Assembly (NCBI GenBank): GCA_012932295.1
Contig: JAAONU010000002.1
Location: 37,135,521-37,199,520, forward strand
Length of the DNA: 64,000 bases
Direction: 5' to 3'
Source: Cyclina sinensis
Lineage: Eukaryota > Mollusca > Bivalvia > Venerida > Veneridae
The position numbers were made by a program, and so were the translations under genes. Below are positions 12,561 to 23,941 of this stretch, piece by piece. Under the pieces are notes generated by a model. That model was not told the DNA's origin, did not search any database, and worked only from the letters and a program-made list of their open reading frames with translations. How positions within the stretch are numbered: position 1 is the stretch's first letter; every line of letters begins with the position of its first letter.

Positions 12561-15107
12561 AATTTTCCTTCTTCTTAGTGAGTTTAACGCTGTTCCAATG
12601 GTCAAATTGCAGACTCAGTTTGATTGAGCATGTTCATGGACAGTAATGGAAAATGCAAGTTACCGTCCACGCCCGTTAGCACCAGCTTAAGCAGAATTCA
12701 ACATTTAAGTATGGAAATGGTGAAATTTTATTCCAACAGTTGCTTAAAATTGTTTGCTATTTAGATGACAATGGACATTTTATAAACAGCCTGACTTACA
12801 GAACATATAACTTAGGAACTTAGTACAAATTAGACATATAAAGACCTGTTTACCATCTGCAAACTCCAAGAATGTCCAACTATGCATACAGAATTGTGAA
12901 GGATAATATTCATCTATTGTTCACAGTGTTGGAGACAGTATTTTGAGTCTTCACACCACAACAGGTTTCTTATAATTGTCATTTTGTTAAACCAGTCTTA
13001 TTAATGATTCAGCGTGTATGACTATCTCGTGGCCATATTGCTAGCTATATGAGTAGCTAGGTGGAGTGGGAGCATCTGTGTCCTATGGACAAATTTCTAG
13101 TTCAAATTTATTCTATTTCGGGAAGAGAGCCCTTTATGCAAACAATGAAGACCCTGATCAGACTGATCAGGGTCTGCACTGTTTGTCTATGTCTACTTTA
13201 TTTGACGCTAGGCATTAATGGATAACTATAGAAAGAAAATATTATTGATTGATCACTTGATGTTCTGGATAGGTCTAACGATTTACTCATTATTTGATGT
13301 ATTACATGAGTATCTTCACCTGGTTTTTCGCACTATAATATGTCTCAAAAAGTATTCCACTGGGCCTTTCATTTTGAAAGATCTAAAAAAGATATGAATA
13401 TATAATAATGATAATAATTTCACTCCTAATGGTGTATTATTCTTTAAGATATGAAAACGAACTTTAATGTCGGTGGGAATATATTAAGTAATTATACATT
13501 TTTAGGATAAATGTTAATCAAAAGCTGACGCTAGCTAAGAGATATAATTTGATATTGAGGTAACTAACTGCCCTGGTCGTGCTGAAGAAATCAGGAAACT
13601 AGAAAGACATCTTGTTCGGAGAGTTTTATTTTGTTATTATTGTTCCGGTCCATGACAGCTATACTGAACAAACAACGAAACTGGAACATGCAAAAAAAGA
13701 ATTACTAATTTGAAACTCTTTTAGATATGCTAACTTTAGTATTTTACCGTTTGTGTCAATAATTCTGACAGAAAACATTTCTTCATTTTGAAATGAAAGT
13801 CTTGAATCACTGATAATAAAGATCTGAAAAACGATACCATTGCAAAAATATGCCTTCGAAAATACTTTTTTTTCAAAGTATGCAAGGTATTCGTTTAATA
13901 ATCACAATTGCCAAATGGATCTTTATCGTTCATACTGTACAGGGCTTGAAATGTCATCTGATGATGCTGATACTTATTTTACAAACTTGATTCCGCAAAT
14001 AACCCCTAACCTTTTCATGTTAAATATGTCTTAAGAAGAAACAAGTCATGGTGCAAAAACTGAATCTAATTTCCTTGTATTGCAATTTTCTTCAAGTTTA
14101 TGAGAAAACAGAAATCAATAAATCACGTGCTAGAGTATGAAGAAATTTTCAAGTTAATCGATGCATGGAGTCGAAGACAAAGAGACGCTTCACAAAAATA
14201 ATACTTACTGTAGTATGAAACAGCTTGTAATTGATCATGGTTACTTTTCCTAAAAGACAGACGAATGATTTTAAAGTTTCTCCAAGTTTTTAACTAAAGC
14301 TAGGTTCACTGCGATCATTACATTTTCGGAAATATAGCTATATAGTTTTTATAATATGTATTATTATATCAATTTACTTTAAAAGTTACATCTGACTTTG
14401 TAAATATAAGTTCATCTGAAGCGAATGCCTGATTTGAGAGGTCTATAAGTGGCCCGACATGTACACTTTGACAGTTTATTTTTCTGCCGCTATGATTCTG
14501 ACAGGGTAAGTCAGACAAAAACATGCAAGACATCGTAATCGTATAAAACACAACTACAATTTGTAAAACATAGGAACGTGAAAACAATATGAGAAAAATT
14601 TGGTTCCACTAATTCGCACATGCGCATACGCTATCAAATCAGCACTGGATAAACCAGGTAGAAAAACACATGTCGGAAGGCTAGATTAAAACAGAAATCG
14701 GAAGGAGAGAATAGCGTCGAAAAATGGAATTTAAAAAAAGAAGTACGAGACATCCTTACACAATAAAAATTTCGAATAACACATTTGAGAGATTGACATA
14801 TGCTAAAACGTCGCTAATGCCAAAATGATCGATTAATTATTGGAAAACAACTTACTGAACTGCTACTCGACGCCATGTGTGTTTATTTTCTTGCTGTTCG
14901 AGTAAATCCGAATTATCCAAATGCGGGGTTCATTATAAACCAGAATTTTACTTTCGTTTTCGGAATAAGGAGGTCAAAGTTGTTGTATTAAAAGCATTTT
15001 CTTCGTTTTTGCATTAAAATTAGAACACGATTAGACATGAAATACCTTTATTCTGGAAACTTCATAGTTTTATTTTTTTGAAATTTGTGAAATGATGATT
15101 TAAGTGT
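12561..15107. other. No gene recognised; one perfect palindrome
   Basis: No coding exon was identified. At 13149-13175 there is a 12-bp perfect inverted repeat (AGACCCTGATCA, loop GAC, TGATCAGGGTCT), probably a remnant of a small dispersed element. Open frames at 13840-14034 and 14369-14587 have no recognisable content. Confidence 0.4.
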
Positions 15108-16805
15108 TTAAAGGTCATTGGATACGATTGTAGCAACTTTGCCTCATCAAAATAATCATCATGTGCTGATTAAGATTATGAAAATATTGCTGTTGATAAG
15201 AAAAAACGTGCTTTTGATGATCGGCTGTTTCAATTTCGACATCGACATTTTCTGCCTCAATTTTTGGTTATGACGTAGATTTATCCCTACTTTACGAGAC
15301 AGTAGCGCAGAATTACACTGCTCATAACGCATCCGTTTTAAAGCAAAAATAACACTCAACTACAAGTGCAAAAAAAAACAATAAAGGCACACTTCTAAAA
15401 ATAAACATGCTATAAATTGTAAATTTAAAATGTAATGCGCTTACTACTCGATTTTTATTAGTGAATTCAACTATTGTGCCGGATTGTAACTTTACCTTAA
15501 CAGAGAAAATGATTGATAAATATTCCAATTTCTTCCATGCTGTGGTTTTAAATATCAATGATGCAATGAAACTATCCACGTTTGATGATTACGCCATAAA
15601 CAAATTCTTTGTCATTTATGTGTAGTAAAATGGTAGTGAATTTATGTGACACAATGTGTTAACATTGGTTTCATTGGATATTTTCACGTTGGGATATGGT
15701 TTGGAAAATAATAAATGGCATGTCCATTAAGCAGAAATTTGTGTCTGCTTATAAATTAATATGCAATGAAATGTCAAAGATCCAGAAATCACTCCTAATA
15801 CTCTAAGATTTATGCAAATTAACCTATCCAAAAGGGACTCTTGTATATTCTGCATAGCTGTCAAAACAAAGCAATAAATGTTAAAAGTTGAGACAATTAG
15901 CAAAATTTTATGGCAAATGATCTTATTAAATTGATTCAGAACTACTTTTGATCAGTCACAATTGTGTAAACATTATGTAATAGTTGCTTCCAGTTAGCAT
16001 TTCTAATTGTTTTCTACTTAAGTAGCTTCCGTGCAGTTAAACACTTAATTTAATATAATAGATCCATTCATGATGAAAATTAAAATCATACGACTTGTAA
16101 ATGTGAACAAAAGGTATTTATATAATGTGTTTGTTTAACGATTTTGTCATAGTTTTAAGGGCTTCTTCCTATTATTTTATTTGGAATTTTTTTGGTCATT
16201 TTTTTCTGTTTTCAAAACTTTCTATGTTGAATATGCTGAAAAAGATATGCATTTATAATAAAAAAATATCATAGATCTAGTCAAAGATTTATTACACGTA
16301 CTTCAATAGAAATATATCATAGACAAATAAACAACACATCACTGTAAAGAGAACGTTTTTATGAAGAAAAAAAATCTGTCGATTTGAGCTAGCTAGTCAT
16401 GTCTTCCAAAAAAACTGCATGGGATAAAAATGAGCATAAACAAAATATCTTTTTGGATCAGTCACTAGGATAAAATCTCTAGATATTTTCACTGATGTAT
16501 CTTTTAATTCTATAATCTCAAATAAAGTAGCCTCTATATAAATTTTGCTCAGTGGCCTCCAAATTCCATTAAAACAGTCCAGGTTGCTGTGGCAAGGGAT
16601 AAATGTGCGTCACTTCCGTTTTCGGGTGTGACAGGTGCTTGCGACCAAGTGCGCAAAATATGTATTTTGATTTGATATAAAAACATCTTTAAGATGGAAA
16701 CTTCCTAAGGAATTTTGTAAATCCGTCTTACCTGTCTTAGATATATATTTTTCTCTCATACTTTTGGATATTTCGAGGTCCAAAATTGTGCCCAATGACC
16801 TTTAA
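15108..16805 (-). mobile_element. Non-autonomous TTAA-ended element, copy 1
   Basis: About 1.7 kb bounded by TTAA on both sides, with inverted ends TTAAAGGTCATTGG at 15108 and CCAATGACCTTTAA ending at 16805. Its interior is the reverse complement of 49915-51792 along most of its length. For example, 15195-15345 matches 51545-51690, and 16600-16800 matches 49917-50110. No transposase frame exists, so it would need an enzyme from elsewhere. TTAA ends suggest a piggyBac-like insertion preference, but the enzyme class is inference. Confidence 0.8.
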
Positions 16806-16941
16806 GGTTAAAAGAATAAAAGGCTTTAAACGTTTACAGAGCTTCTTTTTTAAAAAAGCAAAGTTCTAGCTATTTATTTACTCTGACTACTTTTTATTTT
16901 CCTATAAAAAATAATAAGCTTGATGATATGAACCATAAATT

Positions 16942-17076
16942 TGTATTATTGTAAGCTAAGAAAGGAAGATACAGGCATTGGTTCGTTGTATTACTGTAAG
17001 CTAAGAAAGGAAGATACAGGCATTGGTTCGTTGTATTACTGTAAGCTAAGAAAGGAAGATACAGGCATTGGTTCGT
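16942..17076. repeat. 45-bp minisatellite, three units
   Basis: Units start at 16951, 16996 and 17041 with almost perfect identity (GTAAGCTAAGAAAGGAAGAT and following bases). Because 45 is a multiple of three, it gives an artificial 15-residue repeat in a minus-strand frame. Confidence 0.95.
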
Positions 17077-18754
17077 TATCTGTGCGTCAGTAGTGCGAAA
17101 GGCAGACAATATATCTGAAGCGTGGGTTAAGATTTATCAATAATAATTCAAAACGTTTAACAGAAGCGTGATGGTGCCCATTATTGACTGTCAAGCTTTT
17201 TATTAATTACTTCATGAAAATAATCTCATGGTCTGATAGAGCACGATAATATAGCAGTACGGCTAGTGCCTAACAAAAGAAATAAGTTCATGCTTGTGAT
17301 CTCAAGCAACGAAAAACTGGTTTTATTAAGAATGTTGATGTAATATATACAACGCAAATGCGTGGCATGATTGGCGTATTCGCACGCACACGCAAAAACA
17401 ACAAAAAAAACAAACAAACCAAAATGAATACTGCATGCAGAGAAGACACAGTGTTGATACAAATATTCTATTTTAAATAAATCCCAATACTTCAGAAAAT
17501 TATTGAACAGTTTTTCTTACAAATTACGTAATTATTACAGGCTTTCGAGATACGATAATTATATATAAACTATTCTTTACTGCGCTGTGCTTTTGAACAT
17601 CTCAAGCAGCCTTTATTCAAAGATGACACCGACATATCAGAATGTTACAGCATATAATTGTTTTGAATAAGTACTGATAAGTTTATATTAAATAAAACTT
17701 TTAAAATGCAAGTAACAATGAAAGCACAAAGACAAGTTTGCTTAATACTGAAAGGTAAACGTTCATATACATGAGGAAAGATGTGCCACACACTTTGCAC
17801 AAGATGTTAGAAATTTTGAAAACAAGTGCAAGCTGTTTCTAAACGCTTTTGGCCTGGGCCAAACATACAAGCTGAGATTTGCCATCGGTCTAAATTGGCT
17901 TGAAAAAAAGACACTGTAATTTGAAATATCAAAAATCTATATCCTATTGATTCTTTAATAGAAAATTTGCAGAGGACAAGTGTCACAGAACTAGGACAAT
18001 TAAACACTCTAAACTAACTAATCTAAACCTCCCTAGATATATGTAAAATAGAAAATGTGATAACTTAATTTCATTTCTCTCTCAAATTCCATCTTCCAGG
18101 TCTCTCTATGTGTGTAATTCTTCAAGGCTTTCATTCAGCCTTAACCTAAGCAATCTCTATATTGTTAGTTTAACATTTATTTGAAATGTGTGCGCATCGC
18201 CTCTAAATCGATGTTGTTACAACATTAAACTGAAATAAGTCTTTCGAGATGTGTAACAAAATTTTATTACTTTGAAATGATATAGACAGATAGCGATAAG
18301 AAAATAATCACAAAACATTACAATTGGCTTAATCATAATCTGTACGTCTATAATGTGAGACAGTTCTGTTGTCGCCTGTATGAAACGGTCGCAAGTGTAC
18401 CTCACTCTTAAACAGTTTTGAAATGCATGACACAGAATGTGTAACTTTTGATCGTTCGTAGCAGTGTTACAGAAATATTTTATTCGACATCAGTAACATA
18501 CAATAAGAACTGCTTAGGTTCATCGTCAACGTACGACCCTTTATGCACTGGGCCAAAGCGTTAGACAGATCATAAATATAAAGTGTAAGCTATTTTTATT
18601 ATCAGGCCCCAGCCTATATCTATCATACTGAAAACTGAAGGCTCTCATCGAAAAGCCTTTACCTTTTTAACTAATTATTCAAATCAATGCGCTATTCATT
18701 TGCATAAAATAGTTCACTGAATTAAAGGTTTCTACCCGTCATTTGTACTTCACC
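17077..18754. other. No gene recognised
   Basis: AT-rich sequence. Small frames at 17226-17462, 17807-18007 and 18217-18405 show no known domain. Confidence 0.4.
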
Positions 18755-19740
18755 AATTTTGTTCTTGAACAACTTTTACCGTGTTTAACCGCCCTTTTTC
18801 GGCAGTATTATTGTTGTTTCGCAAATTTTATCAGTTTTTTTTATATTATTATACAGCTGCTACAGTTATAAACGACTAATCATTTATAAATATAAACAGT
18901 ATATAAATGTTACGGTTCATAATCTTTAACACTCTTCACGTAGGCGCTTGATTAGAAAACAGTTAACGTCGGTTTAACACAGATTAAAAAATTGTTCTAG
19001 ATGTTTTAGTATACCAATAAAACATCTGATAAACTTCATTCTTTATCTCCAGTTCATTTCTTTAAGTAATTGTACGCGTTTTATTTGCTAACCAAACAAA
19101 ACATAAAGAAGCGATAACAATCAAAATCATAAAAGGCATACATGTACCACGTTCTATATATAAATTAAACACTCGAGAGGGCCATTACGAAAGTCAAGTC
19201 CATTTAACAGAATGTGAAAATGAGGAGAAAAGGAAAGCATATAGATGTAGTTATACCTTATTTCCAGTCATATAATAACTATAATATGGCATATGGGTTG
19301 ATCTTTATGGATATTGTTATTGATACGAAATTGCATGATATCTATCCATATACTCGCTCAATCTAATAAGTTTTTGAAAGACTATTACCGTGTGTAACCG
19401 GACTTTTTTTGGTAGAATATTTATTGTTTTGCAAATCTTATCATGTTTTATTTAATTTTTTTATTTAATAGCTGTAACAATTCTACACAAGTATACATTG
19501 ATGAAAAATGTGTTATGGATGTACGTCTTTAGCAAAATGTTTTCGTCACGTAGGCGCTTGAATTTGCTCATAGTAAACATCTGTTTCACACAGAATGAGA
19601 GAAAGTTCTAATGTTTTTGGTAAACAAATTAAATATTAGAAAGACCTTATCCTTTACCTCCAGTTCATTTCTTAAAAGTTAATGTCTGCGACTTATTTTC
19701 AAAGGAAAACAACCACAAAAACGCTTACAATAAGAACTTA
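18755..19740 (+). repeat. Diverged tandem duplication, about 610-bp offset
   Basis: About 18755-19130 is repeated at about 19365-19740. Shared landmarks keep nearly constant spacing: TACCGTG then a TTTTT-GG-AG stretch (offset about 607), CACGTAGGCGCTTGA at 18937 and 19547 (offset 610), and CCAGTTCATTTCTT at 19049 and 19660 (offset 611). The copies differ at many positions, so the duplication is old. Function unknown. Confidence 0.8.
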
Positions 19741-21110
19741 CTAAAATATGCTCAATGAGGTTTGTTACTCAAATCAAAAACTGTTCCACGCTCATGGGGC
19801 TGCAATGGATGCAAGGAATATGTTACTGTATAATAGAACAGCAGTCAACAGAATTGTTTTGCATTTTCTATATAAATCTATATTCGTACTTTTTGCGTAA
19901 TACAAAATATGTCAGATGTTACAGTAATAATTTACTCAACAGGATTGAAAATATGATGTAAACGTATTTTCAAACAAATTTACCCCTTAAAACATACAAA
20001 TCCTACTTAAACAAGAAATGTTAAGTTCACCTCATGTACCTGGATGTCAGACGGATTAATGATACTTATCAATGTTAGCATTTCCAGGATGATTCCGTAT
20101 CGGAATATATCCGAAATCCGCATTTTTGCCACACAAAACATGTGTGTTAAGAACTGTTTCGTACATGTCATTAAGAGCCATATATATGAATCGTGTATAT
20201 TTTGTACTGTTGGACTACTGTATTGACGTTTCAAGCTACGTGCATATTTAAATAATACGTGGGTCACTTAGTATCTAAATGCATCATAATATCTTATATA
20301 AATGTACCTCAAAAAGTTGTTTTTTTATTGTTCAGGTTTTGAACGACACCTATCGCGGCATGTTTCGATAATTTTCCATTGCTGTTAGAAAATAGATCTA
20401 TGTAAATTTGAACATCTCACATTGACGGCAAGACTATGCCGTCAAATTATTTGGCATTTCCACTAGAGGACTCAAAATAAGTTAAACATATTCTATCAAT
20501 TTGTATCTTAAACGATGCAGGTTATCCACATTCAGAGAAACAAAAGACCTATAAATGCATTCACAGATCTTTAAGAAAACCTGCAAATGTAGTTAACCTG
20601 CTGTACATTTGTTTTATTTTTATTTGATTTATTTTATATGGTCTATATGAAGTAACTTATAATAAATACATATGCCGACACTTTCAGTTTAGTACTTTCA
20701 CACCAAATGAAATTATCTAATCGCTTATCCATGTATTTTAAAAAATTTTGCCATTAATACAGTTTGTGCCGCCATTTGTGCAAATAGACGAACCTATCCA
20801 CAGTCAAACTCCTCGCACATCACGCGTTGCTACTGTAACGGTACTGATCAGGGGAAGTAACTGCTGAGGAGAGTTTGATCCGCAACAACATTTTATACAG
20901 CCCTCGAATTAATTGTCACATGATCAATTTCCCGCTTTCCGCTTATTTACGCAGCAGGTTATTTATTGAATCGCTTAAAATATAGTTAATTGAATAAAGT
21001 GATATACTAGTTAAGTTTTCTAACAACATTACTGTTATTTCTGATAATTCAAAATTCTTACAGTGTTGAGAAACCATAACTCTGCTAGGTCCTTCTTACA
21101 AATTATCTTA
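19741..21110. other. No gene recognised; small hairpin
   Basis: A perfect 9-bp hairpin (TTGACGGCA, six-base loop, TGCCGTCAA) lies at 20422-20445. Weak inverted similarity between CAAACTCCTC near 20804 and GAGGAGAGTTTG near 20860 suggests a small degraded element. No coding exon seen. Confidence 0.4.
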
Positions 21111-21367
21111 TTAGTAATCCAAAGGTCCCTGGTTCGATCCCCAGGCTGGGTGCAAATTTCTCCTCGACGATCTTAGAATTTGTGTCTGATGGCCATTCAT
21201 CTCTCACCGCTGATCATGTAGGAAAAGTAGTCAGTCACTTGAGGAGAAGTTGGTCATTACTAGTTAGATATCTATAAAAGCCGATTAGGTGGACTGACCG
21301 CCGATGTATGATCAAAAACATGTTGAAATCGGCATAAAACCCCAAACGACCAATCAAACAAATCAAA
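21111..21367 (+). mobile_element. tRNA-derived SINE, bivalve type
   Basis: A pol III B box (GGTTCGATCC) sits at 21131-21140. It is followed by a body including GGCCATTCATCTC, and a tail of CATAAAACCCCAAACGACCA then CAAA-like repeats ending near 21367. This body and tail resemble the tRNA-related SINEs common in bivalves (RUDI / V-superfamily-like, from memory). The A box is not clear, so the head is diverged. Confidence 0.7.
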
Positions 21368-21787
21368 TTTTCTTCCTTTCTTATCTTATCCAGAGCTTAA
21401 TTGGTTAATGTGGAATATAAGCTTTTGATTTGAAACTTTACATAGATATTTAGTATTGAAGTGTACATCTAAAGAAACACAGTACTAATAACAAGTACTG
21501 ATATTATACTAACAGTTACTGAAAAACATCGAGCTTGGTGTCATGCGGAGAGCTCTTGTATAGTTAGCCCTTTCTTGAAATTTTATTGTACAGAGCTTCA
21601 CTTGAAAACTGTTTTCAGGATTTACTTGCAACAATTATGTAACATATTTATTATATGGGGAAACAGTCTCTTCTGTGCCAAAGCTATGTTCTTGGGTATT
21701 AATCACCTTCAGTGGTAGCTCATATTAATGTGGTTACGATAGACATCTAGGTTTAAAGTTTTATTGCATAAATATTGTTCAGTTTTT

Positions 21788-22431
21788 AGCTCGATTAATC
21801 GAAACACAAGGAGGGCTATAGTTCTCGCCCTGGCGTCGGCGTTGGTTCAGGTTAAAGTTTTCGGCAAAGTAACATTATTCACTAACACTTGCAGATATAG
21901 CCCTGAAACTTACAATACTTTTTCATCATCAAGAGCTTAGTCTGTTCACAAGAGGAGGTAACTGTGTCAAGAATTTTGTATGAATTATGGTCCCTTATCA
22001 ACTTAGAAATTTGGTCAAAGTTTTTCGGCAAGATAGCACAAGTCACCTTTCCCTTGCAGATATAGCCCTGAAACTTTCAATACTTACTTATCAGCCCTGA
22101 AACTTACAATACTTGTTTACCATCAAGAGCTTCGTCTGTTCACAAGAAGAAATAACTGTGTCCAGCATTTTGTGTGAAGTATGGCCCCTTTTGGACTTAT
22201 AAATTTGGTTCAAGTTTTTTGGCAATGAAACACTTTTTCACTGTTTTTTGCAGATATAGCATTGAAACTTTAAACATTTTTTATCATCATGGCCTTAGAC
22301 TGCCACAAGAGGAGGTAACTGTGTCAAGGATTTTGTGTGAATTATGAGTTTATAGGGTTTTATAACCCTTTAGTGTCAAGTAGTAAGAAACTGAGAATAG
22401 TCGAGCGCGCTGTCCTACGACAGCTCTTGTT
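21788..22431 (+). mobile_element. Dispersed element with internal tandem units
   Basis: Starts AGCTCGATTAATCGA (itself a hairpin) and ends CGACAGCTCTTGTT. Inside, a unit containing TTTTCGGCAA, GCAGATATAGCCCTGAAACT, CATCATCAAGAGCTTAG and GAGGTAACTGTGTCAAG is present three times, starting near 21852, 22015 and 22209. The middle unit carries an extra partial duplication of the GCCCTGAAACTT segment. No coding capacity. Confidence 0.75.
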
Positions 22432-22647
22432 ATTACAAATGTCAGGCATATTTCTTTTCTTTGCATTTTTTGGACATATTTATATTTCTTTAATAAACAC
22501 TGACAGCAAATACATGCTCTGTTCTTCTTCCGTTTTATTATCCCCACAATCACTGTTTGGGTGAAATACATAGGACACTATGAGTCAAGTTTGTACTTCT
22601 GTTCATCCCTGAAAAATAGCATGCATTGTTCCTGTTACACGTAAAAT

Positions 22648-22800
22648 TGAGGTGGTCCAGGGGTAGAGAACATGACTTAGGAGCTCAGGGTCGCAGGTTT
22701 GAATCCTGTCTTCACATTCCTCTACTAAGCAAATCAAGAATACTAGTATGAAATCCCGGAAGCAGTCAATAAGCGTGATGAATCCAATCAACCTCAAGTT
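22648..22800 (+). mobile_element. tRNA-derived SINE head
   Basis: Both internal promoter boxes are visible: an A-box-like GGTCCAGGGGTAGAG at about 22654-22668 and a B box GGTTTGAATCC at 22697-22707. A nearby functional tRNA is unlikely because the arms do not pair into a full cloverleaf. The body is diverged and the 3' end uncertain. Confidence 0.6.
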
Positions 22801-23120
22801 TGTAATTACCTCCTATTAAGGCACTTCCAACCTTACTAACACTCATTACGTCAGCAAATGCCCCAGCCTTTCTGCGCTTTCAGCGCTTTGATTTTTATTT
22901 CTAATGAATTTGTATGCCCCCTCTTCAAAGAAGTGGGGGTATATTGCTTTGCATTTGTCTGTCTGTCGGTCGGTCCGTCGGTCCGTCGGTCCGTAGACCA
23001 AATGGTTTCCGACCAATAACTAAAGAATGCTTAGGCCTAGGAACTTCAAACTTGGTAGGATGATTGTCCATCACCAGTAGATGACCCCTATTGATTATGG
23101 GGTCAAGGGGTCAAAGGTCA

Positions 23121-23135
23121 AGGTCACATTGACCT
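23121..23135. promoter_or_regulatory. Nuclear-receptor-like palindrome in array unit 1
   Basis: AGGTCACATTGACCT is a perfect inverted pair of AGGTCA half-sites with a 3-base spacer, the consensus form of an estrogen-type response element. It directly follows another AGGTCA. Binding is not shown; it is a sequence match only. Confidence 0.4.
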
Positions 23136-23265
23136 TGTAGGTAGAAACGGTTTCCGACCAATAACTAAAGAACGCTTAGGCCTAGGAACTTCAAACTTAT
23201 TAAGGTGATTGTCCATCACCAGTACATGACCCCTATTGATTTTGGGGTCAAGGGGTCAAAGTTCA

Positions 23266-23280
23266 AGGTCACATTGACCT
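23266..23280. promoter_or_regulatory. Nuclear-receptor-like palindrome in array unit 2
   Basis: The same perfect AGGTCA-CAT-TGACCT palindrome recurs exactly 145 bp after the first. In units 3-6 the right half has decayed (GGGACC, GAGACT), so only the first two units keep the full palindrome. Confidence 0.4.
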
Positions 23281-23941
23281 TATAGGTAGAAACGGTTTCC
23301 GACCAATAACTAGAGAACGCTTTGACCTAGGTTCACCAAACTTGGTATGCGGGTTGGTCATTACCAGTAGATGACTCCTATTGATTTTGAGGTCATTAGG
23401 TCAAAGGTCAAGGTCACAGGGACCTTCATCCTAAAAATGGTTTCCGATCAATAACTAGAGAACGCTTTGACCTAGGTTCACCAAACTTGGTATGCTGGTT
23501 GGTCATCACCAGTAGATGACCCCTATTGACTTTGAGGTCATTAGGTCAAAGGTCAAGATCACAGAGACTTTCATCCTTAAAACGGTTTCCGATCAATAAC
23601 TAGAGAACGCTTTGACCTAGGTTCACCAAACTTGGTATGCTGGTTGGTCATCACCAGTAAATGACCCCTATTGACTTTGAGGTCATTAGGTCAAAGGTCA
23701 AGCTCACAAAGACTTTGACCCTAAAAACGGTTTCCGATCAATAACTAGAGAATGCTTTGACCTAGGTTCACCAAACTTGGTATGCTGGTTGGTCATGACC
23801 AGTAAATGACCCTTTTTGATTTTGAGGTCATTAGGTCAAAGGTCAAGCTCACAGAGACTTTGACTCTAAAAACGGTTTCCGATCAATAACTAGAGAACGC
23901 TTTGGCCCAACCACAAGCAATTAGGTGCTGCCGGGGGGCAT

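Larger units (their letters stand above)
23004..23920 (+). repeat. 145-bp tandem array, six units plus a partial
   Basis: Units begin with GGTTTCCGA(C/T)CAATAACTA at 23004, 23149, 23294, 23439, 23584, 23729 and 23874, exactly 145 bp apart each time. Units 1-2 form one subtype (CTTAGGCCTAGGAACTTC) and units 3-6 another (CTTTGACCTAGGTTCACC). Confidence 0.97.
22914..23941 (+). mobile_element. ATGCCCCC-ended element with 145-bp internal array
   Basis: Bounded by ATGCCCCC at 22914-22921 and its reverse complement GGGGGCAT at 23934-23941. After a short stem (CTCTTCAAAGAAG) and a GTCGGTCCGTCG stretch, most of the element is a tandem array of 145-bp units. No transposase is encoded, so it is non-autonomous. 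Target duplication not resolved. Confidence 0.8.

Noticed and set aside
16894..17109. 71-codon frame with three 15-residue repeats
   Set aside because: A by-product of the 45-bp minisatellite.
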